This document shows, one piece after another, positions 1-5,632 of a stretch of DNA of 6,984 nt. The DNA comes from Phycisphaerales bacterium UBA1926 (GTDB lineage Bacteria > Planctomycetota > Phycisphaerae > Phycisphaerales > UBA1924). Numbering within the stretch: position 1 is the first letter of the stretch; the number at the start of each line of letters is the position of its first letter. Where the stretch lies: assembly GCA_002337215.1 (NCBI GenBank), contig DDFO01000060.1, forward strand, positions 52,032 to 59,015, written 5' to 3'. The position numbers and the translations under genes are program-made. A model generated the notes under the pieces. The model searched no databases, was not told the origin of the DNA, and was given only the letters and a program-made list of their open reading frames with translations.

Positions 1-8
1 CGGTGTGG

Positions 9-764
9 ATGTCCGACGCCCTGAGCGATCCGCACGCCGATACAGAGAAGGCCGACAAGGTCAGGTCGATGTTCGCCGCGATCGCCCGTTCCTACGACCT
101 CAACAACCGTGTCCACTCCGTCTGGCAGGACCAGGCCTGGCGCCGCCACGCCGTGAAGACCGCCCGGGTTCAACCGGGGGACGTCGTCGCCGACATCGCC
201 TGCGGCACGGGCGATCTCAGCGAGGCGTTCGCCCGCCGCAGCCCAGCGAAAGAGGTCATCGGCATCGACTTCACAGCCGAGATGCTCGACATCGCCCGCT
301 ACAAGCGCGATCAGAAGCAGGACCGAAAGCAGGCCGTCTTCAACGGCACGCCCATCCGCTACGAGCAGGGCGACGCCCAGAACCTTCAACTCGCCGACGC
401 GAGCGTGGATGTTCTCTCGATCGCGTTCGGCATCCGCAATGTCCAGGAACCCACGCGAGCAATCGCCGAGTTCGCCCGCGTGCTCAAACCGGGCGGCCGG
501 CTCGTCATCCTCGAATTCGACACCCCGCGATTCCCCCCGGTCCGCTGGTTCAACAGTTGGTACGCCGGCTGGCTCATGCCGAGGACGGCCACGCTGATCA
601 GCGGTGATAAGTCCGGCGCGTACCGCTATCTCCCCAAATCCGTGGAGTCGTTCATGAGCCGCGAAGAGATGATCGCCGCCATGACGAACGCCGGATTTGG
701 TTCCGTCCGCACCAAACCGCTCAGCCTCGGCATCTGCGTCTGCTACTCAGCGGTCCGAGAATGA
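9..764 (+). CDS. menG: UbiE/MenG-type demethylmenaquinone (or ubiquinone precursor) C-methyltransferase
   Basis: The product is a 251-residue class I SAM-dependent methyltransferase of the UbiE/MenG/COQ5 family, which puts the methyl group on the quinone ring in a late step of menaquinone or ubiquinone synthesis in the cytoplasm. Seen: the N-terminal block MFAAIARSYDLNNRVHS (21-37) followed by WRRHAV (45-49 region); SAM motif I VADIACGTGDLS (60-71); the ribose-binding acid in IGIDF (D87); GDAQNL (121-126); the family signature FGIRNV (140-145); and LKPGGRLVILEF (159-170). The C-terminal part has YRYLPKSVESF (205-215), also typical of the family, and the length is normal. ATG at 9 is preferred, but an in-frame GTG at 3 is possible and the upstream ribosome binding site is outside the window. 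The sequence cannot separate the menaquinone from the ubiquinone role; menG is chosen because no other ubiquinone gene is visible. Nothing in the gene looks broken. Confidence 0.93.
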   Translation: MSDALSDPHADTEKADKVRSMFAAIARSYDLNNRVHSVWQDQAWRRHAVKTARVQPGDVVADIACGTGDLSEAFARRSPAKEVIGIDFTAEMLDIARYKRDQKQDRKQAVFNGTPIRYEQGDAQNLQLADASVDVLSIAFGIRNVQEPTRAIAEFARVLKPGGRLVILEFDTPRFPPVRWFNSWYAGWLMPRTATLISGDKSGAYRYLPKSVESFMSREEMIAAMTNAGFGSVRTKPLSLGICVCYSAVRE

Positions 765-779
765 TCGAGCCGGCCCGCG

Positions 780-806
780 TTGACTATCGGACCACGCCCA
801 AATAAC
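780..806 (+). promoter_or_regulatory. possible sigma70-like promoter after the methyltransferase gene
   Basis: TTGACT (780-785) matches five of six bases of the TTGACA -35 box. It is followed by AATAAC (801-806), four of six of TATAAT, with a 15-base spacer, or by the weaker TAACAC (803-808) at the ideal 17 bases. It begins 15 bases after the methyltransferase stop and would drive the B12-domain gene with a ~250-base leader. The spacer and -10 are imperfect, so this is only a candidate. Confidence 0.3.
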
Positions 807-981
807 ACCGCTGGCGTCCGAGAACAGCACAGATCAGGGGCTTATCGGGATCTGGCTGCGCTATCGGTCTCCGTTCGTGCGCACAACTCCGCAACATTCA
901 CGGGTGACCCCGTGTGGACTCGATACCCAGTGCTCCCGACGAGAAGGTGCCGCACAGTGCGACGCCCGATCGGTCCGGGGG

Positions 982-1000
982 CCCGGCCGGGGAGGCCGGG
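982..1000 (+). promoter_or_regulatory. GC hairpin in the leader of the B12-domain gene
   Basis: CCCGGCC (982-988) and GGCCGGG (994-1000) form a perfect 7-base-pair stem around the loop GGGGA. No T-run follows, so it is not a standard intrinsic terminator. It lies 20 bases before the strong Shine-Dalgarno sequence at 1020 and may be a structural element of the leader RNA. Confidence 0.4.
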
Positions 1001-1064
1001 AGAAGACACAACCGAAGACAAGGAGGTCGCTCACGGGGACCGGAGCGATCGGGGATGTCGATCC

Positions 1065-1772
1065 ATGAACGCAGAAACACTCACGCTCCGTCTGTTCGAG
1101 GCGCTCATCGACGGTGACCGCCGCACCGCTCGCTCGATCCTCGGTGACCAGTTCGACAGCAACGTCGATCCCGAGACGATCTACGTCGACCTGCTCTGGC
1201 CGACCCACGAGATGATCGAACGCCTGTTCCGCAGCGATCAGATGTCGGTCATGGCCCACAACATGGCGACCCGTCTGCTCCGCGTGCTCGTTGACCAGGC
1301 CGCGGGGATGCTGATCTCCGATTCGAGCCTCCCGCGTCGCCGCGTCCTCGCGATGTGCGGTGCGAACGAGCAGAGTGAACTTGGCGCCCAGATGGCGGTC
1401 GATCTCCTCGAAGCCAACGGCATGGAGGTCTGCTTCGCCGGGGGCGGCGTCGCCAACGACGAGGTGCTCGCACGGGTCAACGAGACCAAGCCCGACGTGC
1501 TCGTCTGGTTTAGCAGTGTCCCGACCGACCTGCCCGACATCCGCGCCGCGATCGACCACCTGCACGAGATCGACGCATGCCCCAACATCCAGATCGCAGT
1601 GGGGGGCGGCGTCTTCTCGCGGGCCGAAGGCCTCGCCGAGGAGATCGGTGCCGATCTCTGGGCCGACCACCCGCTCGAGATGGCCGAGACGCTCATCCAC
1701 GACGCGGCCCACCGCGCGCCGGCGGACCAGCGGACTGTGGGCCGCACCAAGCGGTACCGCAACGCCGCCTGA
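1065..1772 (+). CDS. stand-alone cobalamin-binding-fold protein with altered ligand motifs
   Basis: The product is a 235-residue protein with the two-domain layout of cobalamin-binding regulators and corrinoid proteins. Residues ~5-75 look like the four-helix B12 cap (B12-binding_2 type): FEALIDGDRR (11-20) and SVMAHNMATRLL (61-72) match its pattern. Residues ~91-215 look like the Rossmann B12-binding domain: RRVLAMCGANEQSELGAQM (92-110), the strand VLVWFSSVP (145-153), VGGGVF (179-184) and GADLWADHPLEMAETL (195-210). The normal DxHxxG motif, whose His binds cobalt, reads EQSELG (102-107), so that His is Ser104. The cap motif Wx9EH of CarH-type photoreceptors reads F55-x9-H65-N66. There is no MerR-type DNA-binding domain, methyltransferase or mutase domain. 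The C-terminus is basic (RTKRYR, 227-232). ATG 1065 is chosen because the domain begins right after it; GGGG at 1051-1054 may act as a weak ribosome binding site. Fold assignment is secure. The function, and whether it binds cobalamin at all, is unknown; a sensory or protein-interaction role is possible. Confidence 0.85.
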   Translation: MNAETLTLRLFEALIDGDRRTARSILGDQFDSNVDPETIYVDLLWPTHEMIERLFRSDQMSVMAHNMATRLLRVLVDQAAGMLISDSSLPRRRVLAMCGANEQSELGAQMAVDLLEANGMEVCFAGGGVANDEVLARVNETKPDVLVWFSSVPTDLPDIRAAIDHLHEIDACPNIQIAVGGGVFSRAEGLAEEIGADLWADHPLEMAETLIHDAAHRAPADQRTVGRTKRYRNAA

Positions 1773-1808
1773 TCGGGTTCCGAAACCAGTCCACGCAGAC
1801 TTGCACAC

Positions 1809-1842
1809 AGGCCCGCGGCGATCCCACGCCGCGGGCCTTTTT
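1809..1842 (+). terminator. Rho-independent terminator after the B12-domain gene
   Basis: AGGCCCGCGGCG (1809-1820) and CGCCGCGGGCCT (1827-1838) form a perfect 12-base-pair GC-rich stem around the six-base loop ATCCCA. Five T follow directly (1838-1842). It begins 36 bases after the stop at 1772 and separates the B12-domain gene from the sigma-factor unit, so the sigma gene needs its own promoter. Confidence 0.93.
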
Positions 1843-1894
1843 CGTGCGTCAAGGCGTTCGTTATAGGACGTTGTCGCCGATTTGGAGGTTTCCC

Positions 1895-1924
1895 GCAACT
1901 CTGCTCCACCCCCCCGGGTATATT
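1895..1924 (+). promoter_or_regulatory. promoter-like block before the sigma-factor gene
   Basis: The upstream element GCAACT (1895-1900) resembles the GGAACT -35 core of many ECF promoters. After 18 bases comes TATATT (1919-1924), five of six bases of the TATAAT -10 box. A run of seven C followed by GGG fills the spacer (1909-1918). It lies just downstream of the terminator, where a promoter for the sigma gene is required, and gives a leader of roughly 105 bases. A very similar block lies before the secreted-protein gene (3757-3785). Which sigma factor reads it cannot be told from sequence; the -10 also fits the housekeeping factor. Confidence 0.5.
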
Positions 1925-1982
1925 CGGGAGAACGCGGGCCGCTCAACGGTTGGTTTGCGTTCTGACCACGCCCGGTTTCGCC

Positions 1983-2006
1983 AGCGGCGATCAAGCGTGC
2001 GCCGCT
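1983..2006 (+). promoter_or_regulatory. hairpin in the sigma-gene leader
   Basis: AGCGGCG (1983-1989) and CGCCGCT (2000-2006) can form a perfect 7-base-pair stem with a 10-base loop. A competing 5-base-pair stem CGCTC/GAGCG (2003-2007 with 2015-2019) uses part of the same right arm. The structures end just before the ribosome binding site and could affect translation, but in such GC-rich DNA they may be chance. Confidence 0.25.
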
Positions 2007-2035
2007 CGTGGGCTGAGCGACCAGAAAGGCCGGCG

Positions 2036-2686
2036 ATGGACCGGAAGATCGAACGCAACCTGATCGAGCGGACCATCGAGGGCGATCGCGCCGCCGCGGG
2101 TGATCTCATCCGTGGGCATCAGGCATCGGTCTACGCGTACCTGCTCCGCATGTCGGGCAAGCCGCACTTGGCCGAAGACATCGCTCAGGAAGCCTTCGTC
2201 CGCGTCCTCAAGAACATCCACCGCTTCGACTTCCGGTACCGCTTCAGCACCTGGCTCTTCACGATCGCCCGCCGTCTCTATCTCAACGCCGTCCAGAAGC
2301 ACCGCCCAACATACGACTCCGAGTTTGTTTCCACAGCCCCCGGCTCCCCCGGATTCCCCTCCGACCCGGTCGGCGTGAGCGAAGCGCGTGACGCGCGTCG
2401 CAGCATCATCCAGAGCGCTCTGCTCGCACTCAGCACCGACCAACGAGAAATCATCGTCCTGTTCCACCAACTCGACTGGCCGATCGCCCTGATCGCCCAG
2501 CACCTCGACATGCCCGAGGGCACCGTCAAAAGTCATCTGCACCGAGGACGGCAACGCCTGCGGAAGGCCATCACCGATACCGCCGGCGCGACCGACAAAC
2601 TGGACCTCGCCTCCATCGGGGCCCTCGTCCCTGTCGACGCCCAGTCGGCTGAAAATCAGAGCGCCACGCGCGGGGAGGGCGTGTGA
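2036..2686 (+). CDS. ECF-type RNA polymerase sigma factor (sigma-70 family)
   Basis: The product is a 216-residue group IV sigma factor that directs RNA polymerase to a specific promoter set. Region 2 spans ~22-92: core-binding and -10 recognition helices with AEDIAQEAFVRVLK (46-59) and RFSTWLFTIARRLYLNAV (69-86). A Pro/Ser/Gly-rich linker (~91-115) follows, then region 4 at ~124-177, with the helix-turn-helix WPIALIAQHLDMPEGTVKSH (148-167) and RGRQRLRKAI (170-179) for the -35 element. There is no region 1.1 or 3, as expected for ECF factors. A ~36-residue tail after region 4 (181-216) has no recognised domain. ATG 2036 is chosen because it has AGAAAGG at 2023-2029, six bases upstream, and gives the normal N-terminus. 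The frame stays open much further upstream, but that part would cross the terminator. The gene overlaps the next one by four bases (GTGA), so a functional sigma/anti-sigma pair is likely. The regulon is unknown. Confidence 0.93.
   Translation: MDRKIERNLIERTIEGDRAAAGDLIRGHQASVYAYLLRMSGKPHLAEDIAQEAFVRVLKNIHRFDFRYRFSTWLFTIARRLYLNAVQKHRPTYDSEFVSTAPGSPGFPSDPVGVSEARDARRSIIQSALLALSTDQREIIVLFHQLDWPIALIAQHLDMPEGTVKSHLHRGRQRLRKAITDTAGATDKLDLASIGALVPVDAQSAENQSATRGEGV
2672..2685 (+). promoter_or_regulatory. ribosome binding site of the anti-sigma gene, inside the sigma gene
   Basis: GGGGAGGG (2672-2679) sits three bases before the GTG start at 2683 and within the last codons of the sigma gene. With the GTGA stop/start overlap it supports the GTG start and points to translational coupling, which would keep the two proteins in a fixed ratio. 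Confidence 0.7.
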
Positions 2687-3696
2687 CGAACCGACCCGGC
2701 AAGCACCCCCGCATCACCCGTGAAGAGCTCGACCGTTTGTTCGATCGCGAGATGGACCAGGCGTCGCGGCGCGATCTCGTGGGAAGGCTCGGGCGCGATC
2801 AGGATGCCGTTGACGAGGTCAACGACGTGCGAGGCATCGTCCACTCGATGCGGCTGCGCCCCGACGAAACCCCCGACATGACCGCCTCGGTGCTCGCCCG
2901 GCTTGATGGCGAGCGCGGGTTCGTGCCCGCCCGGGTCCGCCGCCGGATCAAGGCGGGCCGTCTCGCCGCGGCCGCGTGCCTGCTGCTCGGGCTTCTCGGT
3001 GTCGCGATCGGTCAACGCGTCGCACCCGACCGTTTCCGGCTCCAAGCCGAGCCCACCCCCGTCGCGGATCTCACCGATGCGGTCCGCCAAGACTCGGCAG
3101 AGACGGGTCAGCGCCTCGCCGACACCGTCCGCGAACTCGCCTCCGCGCACGCCGGCACCCGCCTCTCCGCCCGCCAGGACACAGAAACGACCGACCCGAC
3201 CGGCACCGCCGACATTTCGAAGAACGGCCAGTTCAATCCTGTTCTCGCCTCGGTCGGTGCCGACGACAACCCGGGCCTCGCGGTCCCCGTCGCGAAGCGT
3301 TACCTCACGCTGACAGTTTCCACCGACGCCGAGATCCTCGCGTTCAACGCCGATACATCGTCCTTCGTTGTCCCCGAGTCGCTCGCCCGCGCCCCGGGTG
3401 CCGAACGGTTCGCGTTCATGATGACCTCCAATCCGTCGGCCCCGCCCCGCGTCGATCTCGGTCTCTCGCTCGCATTCGCGAGCACCGCGGAAACCCATGC
3501 GGGTCTCTTCCCGGGCCTCCATTCCTCGTTCGCGCCCGCCGCAACGGCGAACACGATCCCGTCGATCGAGGCGGGCGTACTCCCGCTGTCGTTCTCGTCG
3601 CCGACGCGCTCGGCGTATATCGGCAAGCGTGACCCGCTCGCCGAGGCGATCCAGGCCGAGCTCAACGGCGAGCAGGCCGAACGCGACCCGCGCTGA
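2683..3696 (+). CDS. membrane-anchored anti-sigma-like protein without a zinc motif
   Basis: The product is a 337-residue predicted single-pass membrane protein that probably holds the upstream sigma factor inactive. Residues ~10-75 form a charged helical cytoplasmic domain. It begins ITREELDRLFDREMD (11-25) and resembles the opening of many anti-sigma domains, in which a helix with 'LxxxLDGEL' is followed by further helices. The basic stretch RVRRRIK (84-90) precedes one hydrophobic segment (~91-113), giving an N-in, C-out orientation. The remaining ~220 residues would lie outside the membrane and are rich in Ala, Thr, Ser and Pro, with no family I recognise. The usual zinc-binding HxxxCxxC motif is absent, and the only Cys (99) is within the membrane segment. 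The role is inferred mainly from overlap with the sigma gene and from topology. The gene could instead encode a co-regulated envelope protein, but anti-sigma is the best reading. Confidence 0.72.
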   Translation: MTNRPGKHPRITREELDRLFDREMDQASRRDLVGRLGRDQDAVDEVNDVRGIVHSMRLRPDETPDMTASVLARLDGERGFVPARVRRRIKAGRLAAAACLLLGLLGVAIGQRVAPDRFRLQAEPTPVADLTDAVRQDSAETGQRLADTVRELASAHAGTRLSARQDTETTDPTGTADISKNGQFNPVLASVGADDNPGLAVPVAKRYLTLTVSTDAEILAFNADTSSFVVPESLARAPGAERFAFMMTSNPSAPPRVDLGLSLAFASTAETHAGLFPGLHSSFAPAATANTIPSIEAGVLPLSFSSPTRSAYIGKRDPLAEAIQAELNGEQAERDPR

Positions 3697-3726
3697 ACCA
3701 TCTCTTCAAACGATTTCTGCTGTTCG

Positions 3727-3756
3727 CGAGTGATCACTCGATCACTCGATCGCTCG
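3727..3756. repeat. 14-base palindrome merging into three 8-base tandem repeats
   Basis: CGAGTGATCACTCG (3727-3740) is a perfect palindrome. Its last eight bases begin a tandem array: ATCACTCG at 3733-3740 and again at 3741-3748, then ATCGCTCG at 3749-3756, which differs by one base. The array ends exactly where the promoter-like block before the secreted-protein gene starts (3757). It could be a binding site for a dimeric regulator. As RNA it could form a 7-base-pair hairpin (3727-3733 with 3742-3748), but no T-run follows, so a terminator is unlikely. Confidence 0.6.
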
Positions 3757-3785
3757 GCAACTTTCGCCCCCCCGGCGGGTATTGT
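3757..3785 (+). promoter_or_regulatory. promoter-like block before the secreted-protein gene
   Basis: GCAACT (3757-3762, extended by TT) is followed after 17 bases by TATTGT (3780-3785). The spacer contains seven C (3767-3773) and GGG directly before TAT. This closely matches the block before the sigma gene in element, order and distance, so the same factor may read both. It leaves a leader of about 60 bases before the ATG at 3851. The assignment to the ECF sigma encoded next door is inference. Confidence 0.45.
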
Positions 3786-3850
3786 CTCCGGCGACGCTTC
3801 ATCCCGCGAGCCCCGGTGCCGATCTTCTTCGTTGAGAACGCGCCGATTCC

Positions 3851-5584
3851 ATGAACGCAAAGCCTGACCGAGACAGCATGTTCACCCGCCGAGCCGTACA
3901 TCACAGTTTCCGATTTAGACCCGCCGTGGCGTTCGCGATCGCCATGGTTCTGTTTATCACTCAATCTCCGGGCGCTCGCGGCGCGGCGTCGGCTGTTGCC
4001 GAGGAAACTGAGTCCCGCACCCCGGACGCATCGCTCGTCGTCCGGTTCGACAATCTCGCCCGCGAACTCCGCTCACCCGCGGGTAAATCGCTGCGTGCAA
4101 CACTCGACGACCTCGGCCTCTTCGGACGCACAACAACGTCATGGAACGCACTCGCCGGCGCGTTGGGTCTCGAGCCGGGCGAAGCAATCGACACTCTGCT
4201 GAGCGGCCGGTTCCTGCTGCTCGCGGGGCTGCCCAACAGCGAAGGTAACGGAACAGGCAACACCGCCGACCGCTGGGCGTGCGTCATGTCGATCGAGCCC
4301 ACGGCCGCGAAGCGGATCGCAAAGTCGCTCAACGCGGCCCCCCGGAGTGCCGAGGGCAGCCGAACGATCTACGCGATCGAGGACGGTCGGCTCCGGATCG
4401 TTCCCCTGGCAGGCTGGACCCGCGTCGCCGTCGCGACGCCCGACGCGAACGACCTGCTCCGCGCCGCCGAGACAATGTCGAGCGCATGGACCGACACCGC
4501 GGCGCCGCCCACACGAGACTCGCCGATCGGCGTCGTGGTCTACAAGCCTGCCGACGCCGCCTGGCTCAGCGGGTCCGTTCACAAGGCGCCGACCGACGAC
4601 GACAGCGGCGCGGGATGGACACTCCGATTCACCGCAACGGAACCGCACCGCAGCGCGACGAGCTTGCCGAGTGACGAGCCGACCGCCATCGACCCGTCCT
4701 GGTTCGACGCCGCAACCACAAACGCCGCCATCGCCTACGCCGGGCCGCTCCGGAGCGGCGACGATGCGACGAGCCAGGGCGTCCGACTCCCGTTCGTGCT
4801 GGGGCCCTTCGGGAACGACCTTCAGAACCTGCGCAAGTGGGCCGGTGTCTTCTTGCCGTTCGATCCGCCCCCCGGCATGATCCGCGGCGGAGCCGACCAC
4901 ACGATCATGATCTCGGGCCCGCGGCGCGCCGGATCTGTCTGGTTCCGGGTCGACGACGCCGCGCAGGCCGCCAAGGTCGGCGATGCGCACGTCTGCGACC
5001 TCGTGGGCGTGCTCGCCGGCGCCGGAGCCGTCAAGGCCGACGACCCCGAGTGCACGGGTCAGTTCCCGATCGCCGCCCGTCGGGTTGATCTGTCCGAGGC
5101 CAACATCCGCCGCCAGGACCTCGGGGGGCTCGGCTTCGCCTGGGGCACGGCCCGCGTCTCGGTGATGGGGCATGCCGGCCCGCCCGACTCGTGGTGGTCG
5201 ATGCACAGCGTCCCCGAAGCCCAGCGCCCGCCGTCGCTCGCACCGGGGCTCTCGGCTGACCAGGACGCCCCGACCATTCGGTTCACGCTCCGTCCCGAGC
5301 TCCTGGTCGACCGCTTCGAGGGCAGCGGGGGACTCGCGGGAATCATCACCGCCGCGACCACCTTCTCCACCCAAGACTCGACCCGACCATCAAGCCCGAG
5401 TTCGAGCAACGCAGCGACCACTGGCTCAGACGATCGCTCAGCTCACGGCTCGGCAGGTCTCAGCGGGCTCGGTCGGATCGCCCTGATCGACCTTCAGATG
5501 ACCGATTCGGTGCCAACGCCCCAAGAGGAGGCCTCAACCTCCACCGGAAGCCTCACACTTCGGTTCCGTTTGCCGACCCGCTGA
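3851..5584 (+). CDS. large predicted secreted protein of unknown family
   Basis: The product is a 577-residue protein I do not recognise. A signal peptide is clear: a basic N-region (RR at 13-14, R21, R23), a hydrophobic core at ~24-38 (AVAFAIAMVLF), then small residues with a plausible signal peptidase I site near ASAVA/EE (46-51) or ARGA (42-45). The mature part is soluble-looking, with alternating hydrophobic strands and Asp/Ala/Arg-rich helices. The start of the mature region (SLVVRFDNLARELRSP, 61-76) and FLLLAGLP further on loosely recall other exported uncharacterised proteins. A Ser/Thr-rich, low-complexity stretch (~506-536) acts as a linker before a short hydrophobic C-terminal block. 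There is no catalytic motif and no second membrane segment. ATG 3851 is the longest start; ATG 3878 (residue 10) gives an equally good signal peptide, and neither has a strong ribosome binding site. Its promoter-like block resembles that of the sigma gene, so it may belong to the sigma factor's regulon. Confidence 0.8.
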   Translation: MNAKPDRDSMFTRRAVHHSFRFRPAVAFAIAMVLFITQSPGARGAASAVAEETESRTPDASLVVRFDNLARELRSPAGKSLRATLDDLGLFGRTTTSWNALAGALGLEPGEAIDTLLSGRFLLLAGLPNSEGNGTGNTADRWACVMSIEPTAAKRIAKSLNAAPRSAEGSRTIYAIEDGRLRIVPLAGWTRVAVATPDANDLLRAAETMSSAWTDTAAPPTRDSPIGVVVYKPADAAWLSGSVHKAPTDDDSGAGWTLRFTATEPHRSATSLPSDEPTAIDPSWFDAATTNAAIAYAGPLRSGDDATSQGVRLPFVLGPFGNDLQNLRKWAGVFLPFDPPPGMIRGGADHTIMISGPRRAGSVWFRVDDAAQAAKVGDAHVCDLVGVLAGAGAVKADDPECTGQFPIAARRVDLSEANIRRQDLGGLGFAWGTARVSVMGHAGPPDSWWSMHSVPEAQRPPSLAPGLSADQDAPTIRFTLRPELLVDRFEGSGGLAGIITAATTFSTQDSTRPSSPSSSNAATTGSDDRSAHGSAGLSGLGRIALIDLQMTDSVPTPQEEASTSTGSLTLRFRLPTR

Positions 5585-5612
5585 ACGGTCGGCCCGCTCG
5601 CCCGACCTACCA

Positions 5613-5630
5613 TCGCCCGCGAAAGGGCGA
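5613..5630 (+). promoter_or_regulatory. hairpin covering the typA ribosome binding site
   Basis: TCGCCC (5613-5618) and GGGCGA (5625-5630) form a perfect 6-base-pair stem with the loop GCGAAA. The right arm and part of the loop contain AAAGGG (5622-5627), the apparent Shine-Dalgarno sequence five bases before the ATG. If transcription starts upstream, the hairpin would partly hide the ribosome binding site. A -10-like TACCAT (5608-5613) overlaps the left arm; if that box is used, transcription would start inside the loop and the hairpin would not form. Confidence 0.4.
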
Positions 5631-5632
5631 AC

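Larger units (their letters stand above)
765..1064. other. non-coding leader between the methyltransferase and the B12-domain gene
   Basis: No convincing gene is seen on either strand in these 300 bases. The frame of the downstream gene stays open back to a TTG at 780, but the translation is low-complexity, rich in Arg, Pro and Gly, and unlike the start of any B12-domain protein. The stretch contains a perfect hairpin CACGGG/CCCGTG with a TGAC loop (899-914), a perfect hairpin CCCGGCC/GGCCGGG with a GGGGA loop (982-1000), and a perfect Shine-Dalgarno sequence AAGGAGGT (1020-1027). It is therefore probably a structured 5' leader. I looked for the conserved B12 box of cobalamin riboswitches (GCCACTG-like) and did not find it. 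Confidence 0.5.

Noticed and set aside
780..1064. N-terminal extension of the B12-domain protein from TTG 780
   Set aside because: The extra 95 residues are low-complexity and do not match the family. The cap domain starts right after ATG 1065, and the extension would include promoter-like and hairpin sequences.
765..1064. Cobalamin riboswitch before the B12-domain gene
   Set aside because: The context was suggestive, but no GCCACTG-like B12 box or its usual surroundings could be found by eye.
861..1994. Long open frame on the minus strand opposite the B12-domain gene
   Set aside because: It is the mirror of a well-supported + strand gene in GC-rich DNA, crosses the terminator and the promoter region, and its translation resembles no protein family.
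1577..2035. Upstream extension of the sigma factor to 1577
   Set aside because: It would overlap the B12-domain gene in another frame and run through the intrinsic terminator and the promoter-like block. ATG 2036 has a ribosome binding site and the normal N-terminus.
4139..5374. 411-codon open frame on the minus strand inside the secreted-protein gene
   Set aside because: It is rich in Arg, Gly and Ala with no domain, while the + strand frame has a signal peptide and a balanced composition. The same applies to minus-strand frames at 2656-3522 and 5873-6730.
5587..5607. Inverted repeat GGTCGG/CCGACC after the secreted-protein gene as a terminator
   Set aside because: The 6-base-pair stem with a 9-base loop has no T-run after it and lies against the -10-like box of typA, so termination cannot be supported.
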